A stretch of 64,000 nucleotides of DNA from Pterobdella sp. o SKG-2022 (taxonomy: Eukaryota > Annelida > Clitellata > Hirudinida > Piscicolidae), in the NCBI GenBank assembly GCA_964035795.1, contig OZ038326.1:6809759-6873758 (forward strand). The letters run 5' to 3'. The notes beneath the pieces were generated by a model. That model was given only the letters and a program-made list of their open reading frames with translations. It was not told the DNA's origin and made no database searches. Shown piece by piece: positions 13,372 through 48,300 of the stretch. A program made the translations under genes and the position numbers. Numbering within the stretch: the first letter of the stretch is position 1; each line of letters begins with the position of its first letter.

Positions 13372-16300
13372 ATGGATAACGAAACAGAAAAAACACTAAC
13401 TGTAACAAAAAATAATTTTGAAAACACACCTCAGTTTATATCATGTGCTTTTTTAGCTTTTCTACTCCAAAAATCTCAAAGTACTGAAGCAACAAAAAGC
13501 AATAAAGATGATACCTTCATCATAGATATCCGTCCCTCACACCAATTTCATCAGTCACACATTCTCGGAGCTCATAGCTTCCACCCACATCTGAATCTTC
13601 TTCATCGAAGACTTCAGAAAAAAATCTTGCAAAATTCATCTCCTAATATCAAAAGTTCATCACCTTCTCAACCCATCAAATCATCTGATGATAAATCCAT
13701 TCATCAAGCTACACATATAAGTTTTTTACCCACACATTCTTCCATAAACCCTTCTCAACCAACTTCACCCATTCATCACACTGATCACATTGATCCATCT
13801 GCTCACCATAACCCACTTATTAATTCCATCCCATCCCATAATATATCTGCCCATCCAAAACCACACCCGATAAAAAATAATTTCACTTTCACAAGTACAC
13901 AAGATGATATTCTCAGAGGACATCATGAAAATGTGGTTCTGTATGGCTCTGATATAGACTTTGATAATTATAATGGAAATGATAAAATAGCCCACGAAAA
14001 TGGCATGCCAACTAACAACATCAAAATTATTTTACAAAGCTTAAAAAATTTTCTGCCTCAACAACAACACCCCAATATTAAAATTCTTCAAGGTATTGCG
14101 TTATTTGGTTTAAGTATTTTTATTGCTTTTTTCAACATTGAAATTATGACACTATTTCACATAAAAGAAGACTCAAATCTTAATTTAAATTTAACTTTAA
14201 CCATCAAAGTAATGCCACCTTTTCATAAAAACCAAATCCAATTCATTATAATCAATTTGCAGGAGGACTGGAAACATTTTCTACTCTCTACCCCCACCAC
14301 ATCAGCACACCCTCATCATTCATAATTCCTTCATCATTACTATCTTTACCCTCATTATCATCATCTCCACTTAAATATCATACAGACAGAAACACAATGA
14401 AAAATGATGTGAGTTTTTGGTAGATAAAAATTTCAATATAAGAATAAGCCATTTTTAATTTTTTCACTTTTATGGTTTGTACTCTGTTCTTTTATTTTTA
14501 ATATTTTTCTTTCTCATTGAAAATTCTCACACTATAATTCTTCAAATAATTATTATCAGTGTTTTCATTTTATCATTATTTTTTACTGTTTATCATTATT
14601 TTTAAATTGCCATTCTCATTATTCTCATCTATTGTTATTTTGTAAATATTTTTCATTCATGTTGCTTTCATCATTTTTTATCATTGTCTTTGTAAATATT
14701 TATTATCATTATTATTACTATTATTCTTATTATTATTATCGCACAGAGTTGCCCATCAGAAGTGCTGCCATGGTTATTGCTAGGCACACATAAGCACACA
14801 TCACAGTCTTCACTCCTCTCATCACTCCATATTACAGCCCTAATCAACGTTACCCCCGTCCCATTACTTGATGATGATGATGGAGAAAATAATTATAAAC
14901 ATGATAATGATCAACATTCGGATAATTATGATGATGACTTTAGTCAGAATGATATTAATAATGCTAAAAATAGAAACCATAATATTAATAATTTTTTTGG
15001 ACTTTTCAAGAATGAAGAAAAAATTCAAACCACTAACGGTTTTAGTTTAGATCTATTACAACCAATCAAATCACGCTACGTCATCAAAACTCCACCGACT
15101 GACCAATCATTGAAGATCACCCTGAGTGGTCGACCGATGAGGTATTTGCAATTGAAGGTGAATGATGGCCAAGAAGACGATATTCAACAGCATTTTGAGG
15201 CCGCGATTTCATTCATCGGTGATTCATCATTATTATTATTTTTGTTATTGTTATTATTTATTTTTTTGTTATTATTTTTATTCATATTTGCTGTTTTTAT
15301 TTAGTTATTATTGTTGTGTTTAGTTTTATCAATCATTCATGAGTGATGGGAAATAGGCTGTATTACTGTGAAGAGCCTTTGTAATTGAGAACGTATCCAA
15401 TAATCTTATATTAACCTACCGAAACCTTGTTAGTTACAATATTATAATGGATTCAATGGCAAAAAGAGTAATAATAAAAGCTGTTATTATTAATAACAGC
15501 AATAAAAAAAATTATTATTAATAATAACAGTAATGATAAAAATGGTTGCAGATGGAGTGAGGAAGGAAGGAGGAAAAGTGATGGTGCATTGTTTGGCTGG
15601 AGTTAGCAGGTGCTATTTCATCAATACCCTTCAATAATAATAATAACAATGATTCTTGAAAAAATAAGCTATAAAAATTACTGAATAAGTCTCGCACCAA
15701 CAATAGTAATTACTATGAAACGTTAAATATGACTCTACATATATGATTATATATAATGTATTAGAACCTATTATATCTATAGTAGTTTATTGTAGAAATC
15801 CCTTCTTAGTTGGTTGGTTGATTCATTTATAAATACACACGACTAATCTCATAGCTATGGGTACATGAGACGATGAACGATAGTGATATTTCATAATGTC
15901 TAGTATAATATAATCATCATCATCGTTTCACGTCCATTGGTTAGACGGGATAATGCATATTTTAATATCATGTATAATTTATATAACATTATATGTATAA
16001 TTTAAACTATATATCATTACATATATGATATATTATAGCGTTATATTGAGACTCACAACACCACCACACCGCTTTCAGAAGTGCCACGGTAGTGATGGCG
16101 TACTTGATGCACCACTTGAGACTCGATGTTGACACTGCTTACGACTTCCTCAAGGCCAAACGGTCCTTCATCTCACCTAACTTGAACTTCATGCGTCAAC
16201 TCGACCTTTATCATCGATTCTTGTGTCTTTCTAAAGATAGGGATAGTGTTAATGAAGGTCTAGAATGTAGTAACGGTGAAGATGGTGGGGATGACAAGAA

Positions 16301-17390
16301 TGTTGTATATGGTGGTGTTGCTAATGATATGTGGTTGTCTGTTGCTGGTGGTAGAGGAGAGAGCTCTTCATGTGGGTTAGATGATGTAACTAAAGATGGG
16401 AGTGTATTGTGGGAGACTTCTTTTCTTGATCATAGGGTACTTAGCGATAAAAATAACAGTGATGATGACCTCAGAAGGTTTTTCCCATGCTGCAGGTACT
16501 TCAACAGATATCTTCTCATCATCTCTTCAATACTTTTCGCACCACCACAGTCTTTCTTTTCGTCTACATCTTCGTCATCGTCTTTAGCGTCTTCACCCTC
16601 TATTTCATCACCATCTTCGTCTTCCTCCTCGACCTCTCTTTCGTTCTCACCACAAGTGGTACATATCAGTTTCTACCGAAAACTTTTGTATTTTTTATAT
16701 AAGCTTTTGTATTTCAGCGTTAAGAACAATTATATAAGACCAACCTTAGTTAAAAATCTTCCCAACAATGCCGCCAAAATCAATTTTATAAAAATTGAGA
16801 GCTATATAAAAGAGGTGGTAGGTGATTTATATAGAAAAAAATCAGTATTTCTCGATAAATATGTCAATCATATTAGCCTTTTTGACGTCACACAACGGAA
16901 ACGGAAATTAGATAAAACGTGCGAAGTGAATGAAAAAAAAGTAAAACGATGCGATGGTATTTGTGGCGTGGAAAAAAAGCTTCTATCTGATAGTAAAGAT
17001 TACGTAGGCTGTTGCGAAATCATTGCTTGCCACTGCAACAATTTACAACACAAAAGTGTTGCTGTTGAACTCAAAGACAACAATCTTCTCGACAACAAGG
17101 TCTCGAAAAAGAGCTCATTAAACTCTATAGATACATTAAAAGGTACAAATTCCTCGATCGAAATTTCGTCAGCAAACAACATGCGCATGAAAAATCTTCC
17201 TTCAATCGACTTTGTTGCTATCAACAACACCGTGAATATCAACAAGAGCAACGCCATCACAAGCAACAACAACAAAGTGACTCTATCTTCCTTCTCATCG
17301 CTTCTGATCAAAAGTCCAGACCATCTTACCTTTACCTTCGACTTTTCTCCTAACAATCTCTCTTTCAAACCTCTATATTCGCCTGGATAA
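13372..17390 (+). CDS. Dual-specificity MAP-kinase phosphatase (rhodanese + DSP domains), 5 exons
   Basis: The family dephosphorylates phospho-Thr and phospho-Tyr in the activation loop of MAP kinases. Exons 13372-14092, 14263-14408, 14747-15218, 15552-15609 and 16079-17390 join in phase to 902 aa. The N-terminal rhodanese/CH2-like domain has the [10 protein letters not shown] strand (47-56), GAHSF (66-70) and a basic HRR (78-80) where kinase-docking arginines sit. The catalytic domain starts near 290 ([11 protein letters not shown]), has the probable general acid Asp429 and the signature HCLAGVSR (459-466, Cys460), and ends with [10 protein letters not shown] near 505. Oddities are a Ser/Pro/His-rich insertion in the rhodanese part, a roughly 70-residue Asp/Asn-rich insertion inside the catalytic domain, and a 390-residue Ser-rich tail with basic clusters. 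The tail could hide a further intron near 16.5-16.7 kb. An AATAAA lies at 17521-17526. Which vertebrate DUSP is closest cannot be judged here. Confidence 0.9.
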
Positions 17391-19606
17391 TTATGCATCG
17401 ATGGATGGATGGATGGATGGAGTGCTCATGAATGAATGATGGATGAATGGAGTGTTCATGGATGAATGATGGGTAGAGACTTAATGTAAGAACGCATGAG
17501 AGTAAGATGGAAGGTGGATGAATAAATTCTCAATCATCGATGAAACGTGGAAGAAATGCAATACAGGAAGAAAGGAAAGATGGTGCAGTTTCGGGATCTC
17601 TGCAATTATAGCAATTTTTCGCAATATCACATCAGCGCCATGAAATCGTCAACGTTTGGTGCTATGTAGATTTTGTGTTGTCTAGTTCATTTGCCATTGA
17701 ATGTGTTAGCACATGTTTTAAGCACTTGGTTCATATTTTTTATTCTTAGTGCTGTGTATACTTATTATTATTGTTGTTTTTGTTATTTTTTTTTATTGTT
17801 ATGGTTTTTATTATAGTTTTTTATTAATTTTTTTGATTGATAATTTTTCAAAAAATTTTTTTGAAAAATGATAATTTGATAGTGATTATATTTATTGCGT
17901 TGTTGTTCCCAGATCCTCGTTCGTTTATTTCTTCGGTTTTCAATAAATTTGACTTTCATTGCACGTTAAACGATTTTTAAAACTTTGTTCGATTCATAAC
18001 TAAAAGGTCAATCCAAAATAAAAGTTAAAATCTAATAAGATATATGATATAAAGTCTATTAATTAATTGCTATCAAAACTATTGTAATCTACAAAAATAT
18101 TTACACCAAAAAGATCAGGTGGTGTTTTCATAGTAGTTTGTTTCTTTCAAGCACAATACAATGTATTAAGTCCATTTTTGCATTTTTTTCAGTTTTGATA
18201 CTTGTCACCTTTGAGTATTTCAAGTAATTATTGAATATTTTTAATACTTGGTAGTTATTTGTTCGTCTAGTCTGCAAGTTATTCAATACTACATGTTCTT
18301 ATGAATGATTATAGTCGAAATCTGCCTAGAATTAATAATAGTTTGGAGTTTATAATAAAGTTCATTTTTATCGTTTTCAACAATACGTCATTCAATTTAA
18401 TGTCTCACATGAAATCGGATATGGCTAAACCCCATCGGAAAGAATTGATATTAGTAGGACTTGTAACGCAAGAATGCGTTTAACGTTGGAAAACTGCATG
18501 GTTTATACATAACAATGCGGTTGTTGGGGATAATAATTGAGAGCTTTCTGGTATATGTTTTATAATGGAGATCAATTTAAGATTATATAATGTTGTTAAA
18601 AATAGTAAAAAATTTATCAATTCAAAGTTATTAATCAAAGGATGATAAACCAACGATTATAACACGTGCTAATTAAGTGTGAATCAGCTAATTTATCGTT
18701 ATGAAAATAATTCAGTTTTTCGAAAATATATATGCTATTTCAATGAGCATTAATGTCGATATTATGAAAAATAATTTCAGTACACTTATTAGCAAAAAAA
18801 GGCTAGAATTTTCGGTAAGCCTTACCATAATACGTTAGCCTACAAAATGTTTTGAAATTATTGGTATTCATAGTAAAATAATTGTGCAGCTTCAAGTTCT
18901 AATTGTAACCATTGAGACGGCATCAATTTCATAATTGTCTATTTGTTTGATTGAATAAAAAATATGTTCAATGAGACGTGGGAGAAATTATAAAAAGTAT
19001 ATATAATTCAAATATTCCTTTTTATCAAGTATATCTTGTCTATATATGTTCTTGATCGGTTCTGATAATAACAATGTTTAGCAAAATATTAAGGATAATC
19101 CAGCAAAAACATAAGGCGAGTTAAATGGAAACAACATCAAAAAAAAAATTAGAAAATATTTTATTCTGCAAACAAAACATTCTCCACAAACAGCAATGCT
19201 CAGCCCACAAGAAAACAGAATGGTGTCCAAACAGAAGTATATAAACGTTTGCAAGTAAGCTCCAACCTTCATGGAATCGCAACATTATTATTGTGAGAGC
19301 TGTATTGACAAAAATTTGTTATATTGTTTAGACTTATGGGTTCATAATAATGATAAGTTTGTTATAACAATAAAGGATATATGGTTTTATAATAGTGAAA
19401 GATAGCATAAAACACTGATTTCTTGTTTGTTGATTTGGTTTACTGGACGTTTGAGCTAGATATTGTCAAATCGATCTTTTTATTTAAAACTTGTTGTGAT
19501 TGGTTGCAATTCATTGAGGTTGTTAAGTTAATTTTTTCAACGAGGTTACAAAAAATTACATCATTTGGAATAAATAGCATTTTTTTAACGGAAATCTTCA
19601 AAAAAC
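17391..19606. other. Intergenic region between phosphatase and collagen genes
   Basis: It begins with a short GGAT tetranucleotide run (17399-17421) in the phosphatase 3' flank. The rest is AT-rich with no exon-like frames. The collagen promoter should lie at its right end; I see no convincing TATA or initiator. Confidence 0.6.
17399..17421. repeat. (GGAT)n microsatellite
   Basis: About five GGAT units just after the phosphatase stop codon, followed by degenerate ATGAATGAATG/ATGGATG-like sequence. Confidence 0.8.
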
Positions 19607-39929
<20,323 letters not shown>

Positions 39930-39988
39930 TGTTGATATTAATACTAGTGATATTATTATGGTGATAAAAGGATTACTGATAGAATAAA

Positions 39989-41640
39989 AAGCATGTTAAA
40001 TTGATTACTTCACATTCATTTTGACTTCACTCATATTATTTATGAATCAAATTAAGTTTATTCATAAAATTCAAAGAATTTTTTTCTAACGTTTATTCCC
40101 AGTTCTGCTTTCTTGTGTATATATTACATATTGCATGAATACATCTCTATATTTATTTTTTACTTCTTTATTTTATTTCATTTATTTGAGTTATTCTATT
40201 TGGTTATTAGTAGTGCCTTAATGCTGTTGATCTTTGATAATGTTTTCAATTGAATATATATATTCTTTTAAATAATGATTTGACTAAATTTAATATATAC
40301 TTGTTGGTTTTTATTTTAAAGAGAACTTTGTTTCGGAACAAGAATAAAATTATAAAACAAATAATGTTTTAGTTTGTCAGCCCGTATAGCTCAGTTGGTA
40401 GAGCATTAGATTACTCATTCAGAGTTAACGGGTTCGATCCCGCGTGGACCGACAGTTATCACCTGTTCCACAGTGTGTTTTCGCCTCATTAAAATTATAG
40501 CAGGCGTTTTGATCTATAAAGAAAAGCGCTTTATAAATACTCTATTACATTACATTTTTTTAAAAAAATTTACCATTTGCAATTAATCTTTCAAAATTCA
40601 TACCTAATTCTGTACTTATTGATATTCAATGCAAATAGCTAGCGATCTCGGCAATATGTCAATAACTATGCATAGATACCGAGATTACAAGTCTTGTTAT
40701 ATCTTATAACTTGAGGTTGCCAGCTTTACCTCATTAGCAAAAAGTTATTTGAAATTTTCTAGAAACATTTTATGTACCTTTTTTTTAAATTCATTTTTTT
40801 TTATCGTAAAATGATTTTAGATGTATATATTTTTTTCAAAAAACTAAAATTTTCGACAAATTCAACTTTGTCATAATTAAATAGCTAATGAATTTTTTGA
40901 AAAATTTAGTTTTTTAAAAAAACATATTTATCTAAAATCTTCTTTATTTGCGATTATTTTTTATTTATCTCCATTTTTTTATAAGCTTAACACGAAATAT
41001 TTTAATAAACTATTATATCATATTATACTATTATATTTGTATAATAAAAAAATTAGTAAAAACTAAATTTTTTCATAACTAAAAACTTTAATGTTCAATA
41101 ACTTTAAAATCAAGTGATTTTACTTGGCTAGAAAAAATCCTAGTGGGCATTTTTTTTTCTATTCCACGAGGTCAGTAAAAATGCTTCAATACAATAATGT
41201 TGTACAATTTTATTTAAGCATTAAATATACTTGTTGACAAAAAGTAATTTTGCTGGTATGGTTAAAATACATGTTCTTTGATATAACAAATAAACATAAG
41301 TAAAATGAACAAAATGTTTTATGGAAAAAAATTTAATTCAATCACGATTTTCAACATTTGATGCAAACCACAGAAAACTGAAATTATTCTTTTTGATGAG
41401 TTTCATTGCATCATTGCTTTTTCATTATAAAAATTATTTCTCTTGAAGTGCTGTGTGGGCTCAAAAAAACTTTGTGTGATTTTTAGTTTGTGTTCAAACT
41501 TCTTGTGAATGTTAAAGTGTTTTTTGAAACTAAGTGAAAAAAGAAAGGGTATCTTTTTGCATCAATTTCAATTTCTGCTCAATTTGTCTAATGCTTTTCT
41601 CAGGTTGTGTGCTTTCTGAAATTGTTTTTAGTTTAATGTT
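39989..41640. other. Intergenic region between collagen and RBM18-like gene
   Basis: Apart from the SINE at 40376-40560 it is AT-rich with no recognisable exon or RNA gene. The two flanking genes converge here. Confidence 0.6.
40376..40560 (+). mobile_element. tRNA-derived SINE, copy 1
   Basis: The head is tRNA-like, with an intact RNA polymerase III A box TAGCTCAGTTGG (40387-40398) and B box GGTTCGATCCC (40431-40441). The T-stem CGGG/CCCG pairs. The anticodon stem does not pair well, and a body of about 100 bp follows, ending in GCGCTTTATAAATAC and an ATTACATTACAT tail. A second diverged copy with the same head, body and order lies at 62634-62445 (-). That argues for a SINE rather than a lone tRNA gene. 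Confidence 0.8.
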
Positions 41641-41685
41641 TTTATTCGATGAAATGTGAAATATTGAAATTAAATTTGAGCAAAA

Positions 41686-42024
41686 TCAAAAATAATAACT
41701 TTTATGATCAGATTTTGTTGTTTTTTGTCTAAAACTTTTTGTCTTGATTCGATTCTCGTCTGCTGGTTTTACTACCATTTTTTTACCCATTATTTCTCTT
41801 CGATCTAAAGCTCTTATAAGTTTATCAACGTCTTGTAGGGTGCCAACTGTCACAAAGCAATAGCCTCGGGATTTTCCTTTCTCAGGTCCATATTTGTTGT
41901 ATACAAAATCAAATTTTTGAATAGAAATTGATAAATTTTGTAATACTTTTAAAAAAGAATATTCCGTAAGTTTTTGATCTAAATTACCTATCCACAATTT
42001 GTAACAATCATCTTTTTGAGACAT
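41686..42024 (-). CDS. RBM18-like RNA-binding protein, single exon
   Basis: 112-aa protein made almost entirely of one RNA-recognition motif. RNP2 is LWIGNL (about residues 9-14) and RNP1 is KSRGYCFVTV (about 51-60); the block between them (TEYSFLKVLQNL...FDFVYNKYG) fits the RBM18 subfamily better than generic RRMs. Vertebrate RBM18 is about 190 aa with a C-terminal tail and several exons; here the frame is intronless and stops about 30 residues after the RRM with a basic tail. An AATAAA lies 40 bp past the stop (41646-41641 on the minus strand). The ATG at 42024 follows TTCAG, a possible 3' splice site, so a non-coding 5' exon may exist. The inverted-repeat homology begins right at this point. 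It could be a functional short orthologue or a retrocopy. Confidence 0.75.
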   Translation of the reverse strand: MSQKDDCYKLWIGNLDQKLTEYSFLKVLQNLSISIQKFDFVYNKYGPEKGKSRGYCFVTVGTLQDVDKLIRALDRREIMGKKMVVKPADENRIKTKSFRQKTTKSDHKSYYF

Positions 42025-42460
42025 CTGAATATTTTAAATGAGAGTGTTCATTATTCTATGGTTCAAAATGCGCAGTCGATAGAAACACACAAGCCACAAC
42101 CTCACAAAAACATATTTGATTGGTTGACATAAATTCACAAAATAAATGAAAAAAATTATTTATTCCAGTATTATTAATCATAAAATAATATTTATATGAA
42201 AAATTTAGTTTTATAATCAAAATGAGTTGTGATTAAACGCTCAGAACGACGATTTATTGTAACATGACTCATCCAGGAGTGTTATGCTTGCGGTAATATC
42301 GCTTACGAATTGAAGCTTGCGGCGAGCAAAAAGTTTGCAATATTTTCTTTTTTCGACCAATATGATCTTTTTTGTTGTATATATCAAATAATATATTTTA
42401 AAAAAACATACTAATTTTATAGTTATATTCAAAATTTTTATTGTTTTGTAAAATCTTAAA
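42025..42460 (+). repeat. Left arm of a large inverted repeat
   Basis: 436 bp whose reverse complement is found at 44622-45050 with roughly 85-90% identity by eye and a few small gaps. Its outer edge abuts the RBM18-like ATG, so this arm includes that gene's 5' flank, with a CCAAT box on the minus strand at 42123-42119. Shared landmarks include GCGCAGTCGAT, TTTGATTGGTTGAC and CAGAACGACGATTTATTGTA. Confidence 0.9.
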
Positions 42461-42905
42461 GTGAACGTTAATAATAATCTTCAGGTTGGGGTATGTACAT
42501 TATGAAATATTTTAAAATGCTTTTTATATTTGTGTTGATCTAATTTCAAGGTCAAAAGAATGGACAACAAAATTAGTAGCAGTGTAAGAACTGCAAATCA
42601 AAGTGGAATTATGAAAAAACATAGAGAATCAGTAAACTTACACACGCTCAATAACACTAATATAAATATCATAGAAGATAGTCAGTTTGAATTACTTGGT
42701 AATAATGAAAATTTAATAATAGAAAAATTATTAAATGAATGTAGTCTCACCAATTGTTATTTGAAATGTAGACTTCTTTTTGCGAGCACATGTTTAACTG
42801 TCCCTGTATGGAATTTTCATTGAGAAAAACTATTTGCATTCATATACACTTTATAAGAAGAATACTAAATTATAGTTTGAAAAGCAATAGTACTAGTGAC
42901 ATTAG

Positions 42906-43017
<112 letters not shown>

Positions 43018-43079
43018 TTAATAAAAATAATTAATAATAATAATTTAATAATCCTAATTTCTGGTTAAATATCTTACAC

Positions 43080-44285
<1,206 letters not shown>

Positions 44286-44525
44286 AAAAGATAGTATTTC
44301 CAAAAGTATTGTTTAGAAAGAGGCAAAGATTTTCTTTTCCAAAAACTTCTGCAGAAGAAAAAAATATTCTAAAAAAGAGTTTGGAAGCAAGTAACATTAA
44401 AATTTTATCGAAGAACATATGTGTTATTAGTAATATTATTGTTGAAAATCAAACTATTTCAACAGACTATTCTGGAAACATAGTTAATCTTTAATGAATA
44501 TTTAAAAACAATTCCGTGTTTATTG

Positions 44526-44557
44526 CCTGCTGATGAGACATTAGTTTCGAAAAGCTT
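44526..44557 (+). other. CTGATGAG...CGAAA motif (hammerhead-like core), copy
   Basis: CTGATGAG is followed 10 nt later by CGAAAAGCTT, the two conserved core segments of hammerhead ribozymes in the right order and spacing. Stem II would be weak here. Similar segments occur at 29352-29384 (+) and 60105-60140 (-). Confidence 0.35.
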
Positions 44558-44621
44558 CGCAATTCAATAAAGTTTAAAACCCTATGTTTATCTTTATACA
44601 ATTCCGTGTCGTTTTTGTGTA

Positions 44622-45050
44622 TTTTAAGATTTTACTGAACAATAAAAATTATGGATAAAAATAAAAATTAGTATGTTTTTTTAAAATATATTATTTGATA
44701 TATATAGCAAAAAAGATCGTATTAGTCGAAAAAAGAAAATATTGCAAACTTTTTCGCTCGCCGCAAGCTTTAATTCGTAAGCGATATTACCGCAAGCATA
44801 ACACTCTTAGATGAGCCATTTTACAATAAATCGTCGTTCTGAGCGTTTAATCTCAACTTATTTTTATTATAAAACAAAATTTTCTATATTAATATTATTT
44901 TATGATTAATAATATTGGAATAAATAATTTTTTAAATTTATTTTGTGAATCTTTGTCAACCAATCAAATATGTTTTTGTGAGGTTGCGGCTTGTGCGTTT
45001 TGATCGACTGCGCATTTTGAACCACAGGATAATGAACACTCAATATTTAG
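44622..45050 (+). repeat. Right arm of the large inverted repeat
   Basis: 429 bp, reverse complement of 42025-42460. It carries CCAAT at 44960-44964. Its outer 100 bp also resemble, in direct orientation, the sequence just upstream of DUS3L (45186-45290). Confidence 0.9.
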
Positions 45051-45185
45051 GCATCCATTGATGAAAATCAATTTTAAAACAAATTGTTGATTTGGACATT
45101 TAATGAGTTTTTTTTTATATTTCTGATAAAAATTCATATTTTTATAAATAATTACCCAAAATAGCTCGTTTTTATTTTTAAATTG

Positions 45186-45290
45186 TGATTTATCCTCAAC
45201 CAATCATTTATATTTTTGTCAGATTGTCGCGTTGTGTGTATTAGTTCTGTTGCGAAATCGAGACACACGTTATTGGGCACTCGAGAATCT
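45186..45290 (+). promoter_or_regulatory. CCAAT-containing module upstream of DUS3L
   Basis: CTCAACCAATCA is followed by a TTTTTGT...GTTG...GTGTGT pattern and a GGGCACTCGA segment. This parallels GTCAACCAATCA, GTTTTTGTGAGGTTG, and ATGAACACTCAA in the right inverted-repeat arm. The CCAAT box at 45200-45204 is 183 bp before the DUS3L ATG. Promoter role is inferred from position and CCAAT only. Confidence 0.4.
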
Positions 45291-45386
45291 TACTACAATT
45301 GACTCGAAATTTCAATTTTTAATTGAAATATGTAAAATATTTAATAGTGATTCTTTCTTATCTTGCCTAGATCAGTCGTGGCCATA

Positions 45387-48300
45387 ATGGATTTTGCTGA
45401 ACTCTTGAAACAAGGCTTTGCTCCAATAAAGAAAAAGTAATTTTTATTTTTTTGAGATTCAAATTATATGATAATTTAATCCTAGGTATCTGAAAAGTTC
45501 CACACCAGCTGAAAAAACTGTTTCTGAAAATTCTTCAAAAGATGAAAATGATGGACAAATTCAAAATGATTCTGAAAATAAATTATCAACACACCCAAAT
45601 GAATCACTTGTTCTTAAAAGAAAGTCAAATGATCTTAACGAGGAGTTGAAAGATCAATCAAAAGATGTGCATAATAGTGATAAGGAAAAAAGTTTGGAAG
45701 AACAACCAAAAAAAAAAAAGTCTAGAGGAATGAACAAAAAAAGGCCTAAACATAAGTAATTGTGCTTATAACACATAAATAAATTATTAAAAATTTTTAT
45801 ACAGCTTTTAGTTATATTTCAGTATTTGATTTCATAAAAAAATATCTGAAACAACAGGAAACTCCCAGACAATGAAAAGTTATGTTTGAGTATAATAGAG
45901 GGTTATGAATGTTCGTATGGAGCTTCATGCAAATACAGTCACAATGCGGAGAGTTATATGGCCAATCAAATAGATCAAGTGCCTGGACCTTGCCACCTGT
46001 TTCAGAAGTTTGGGTCTTGTCCCTATGGAATCACATGCATGTTTCGAGGGGGTCATGCAACACCATCCACTATATCCTCATCACCATCAGTATCAATGTC
46101 AACTTCTTTATCACCATCATTTCCACCAACATCAACCTCTGCAGAACTTCAATCTTCATCATTATCAACACCATCACCAATTATACCAACAGCTCTTTCA
46201 AGCTTTCAGACAGAATCATTAGAAAATAGCTCTAAATGTGACAGAAACATTGATTTGACTTCAAATCTTTGTAGTATTACCACCACTAACACAATTATTA
46301 CTGAAAACAACATAAAAAATGTTGCTGAAACAAACAAAGATATTGCTACTGAAAATAAAACAGAAAATTTGACTGGAAACAAAACAATTCTTGATGAAAT
46401 TTCTGATACAAATGTTGAGAACAAAAAGACATCTGCCTGTCTGAATCAAGTATATCACTCAGCCTATGGAGTTCTCAATAAGGTGATATAAATAAAGAAT
46501 ACCAGGGTTACATAGATTATGATATATGAAAATATGGCAATCATTAACAAAGCCTGTTGGAATAGTTTTAACTGAACATTTTTTCAAGTATATTTTGTTT
46601 TTTTCAGACTGGTCAAAATAAAAATATTAAAATTTTTTTCAACTGTTGAAAGTTTTTTGTGTTTAAATTTAAATTTTTTTTAATCTCAATTTTTTTAGTC
46701 TCATTTATTCATTTTATCTCAATTTTACGTGTTATATTAATGTATATAATAAATTATATTCATAAATCTAAATTTATAAATGAAAAGTAAAAATTTGAAT
46801 AAATGTCATCTCAAAGGCTTCGAAGGACTTGCTGATTAAACTGAGGAAGAAGGAGTATTTTTTTAAGGCTACCAATGAGGTGCTAGATCGTGTCAACTCA
46901 GGTTGTGTGAGCTGTATTGTGTTGTATTGGATTTTTGTTGTGTTGTTATTCAGGTGGGAGTAATGTAGACTAATTATTTTCATCACTAATGATAGTAGTT
47001 GATTAAAATTAGCATCTGTAGTATAGAATATTTTTTAGTTATAGCCTGAAAATGGTCAACTTTGGTGTCAGATGTGGCTTGTCTTATTATCTCATATCAT
47101 GTTATTTGCTGGTAGATGATTTTAGCACACAATCATCATTGTATAGCAGAATAATCTGATTCAGTTGAAAGAGAAAAAAAAAGTTATAAGTGTTGAGACA
47201 GATTTACATTAAAACTGAAACTCATTGGATTTTAAAATCTGCTATTTCTATTTTGCTATTTGTATTGCCATTTTCAACTAAAATAACCTGGCGAGACAAA
47301 TGAATGTTAAAACCAGATTATCAGTTTATTCATGAGTGCCACCAAAGTTTTATGTTATTCAAGTCATTTGAACAGTCTGTAACTACAGTATACTGCATGC
47401 AAATACAATACTACTGTAATAATTATTAATCTTATCATAAAGTGAGACTGCATCACACACAGAGCGCATGGTGCAGACAGGGGGGCAGCTGAACCATTAT
47501 GACTCAGAGGGCATCAAATGGAGGCCCTGTGAAAAAAAACTGGTACCTTGGCTGCTTGTCTTATGTTTTGGCTTGGATGTTTGCAACATGGATTAGCACC
47601 TGGAAAGAATCCAGCTGTGATAAACCTCGTAGCATTCATTTTAATCTGTTATCTTATTAATTATTATACATACATAAAAAATTGGCTATAGTTTTAAGTA
47701 TAAATGGCAGATTGACTTTAGAGGAAAGACCTTCTTAGCTCCGTTGACAACAGTAATTCAGTTTCATTACTTTACATTTTAATTTTTATTTACATGAATA
47801 TTGATGAAAAGGGTTCCAACCTTTAATATATGTGTTTTAAGATACAAGTTTTTATTTTGGACAATTGTTTTTTGCTCAAGGGGACAAGAACTTTCATTTG
47901 TTCAAGGAACTTCCATGACAAGAAAATCAAAACTAAAAAATGAATCTTTCAGAATTATATTGGTTTTTATCCCAGTTTTATAATAGTTTATGTGAAATTC
48001 ACTTGAAAAAATAACCTATGTTCTTGATAGATAGTGGTAAATATAATTCCTTCTTGCTTATTTTATCATATACCCCCACAAAAACCAACCAGTTCATACA
48101 AATTAATATTCTGAAAATGAGGATATTAAACCACAAGTACACGAAAAAAGTAGAAAACACCAAAACAAAACCTTGCAGGTAGGCAACCTGCCATTCAGGC
48201 GGATCTGCAAAAACATGGGTGTTGATGTGACGTGTGGGGAGATGGCACTGTGTCCCAACCTTCTTCAGGGCCAGTTGTCCGAGTGGGCACTTCTCAAGAA

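Noticed and set aside
40379..40453. Functional tRNA gene
   Set aside because: Polymerase III boxes and T-arm are good, but acceptor and anticodon stems mispair and a similar head-plus-body copy exists at 62.5 kb, so SINE is the better reading.
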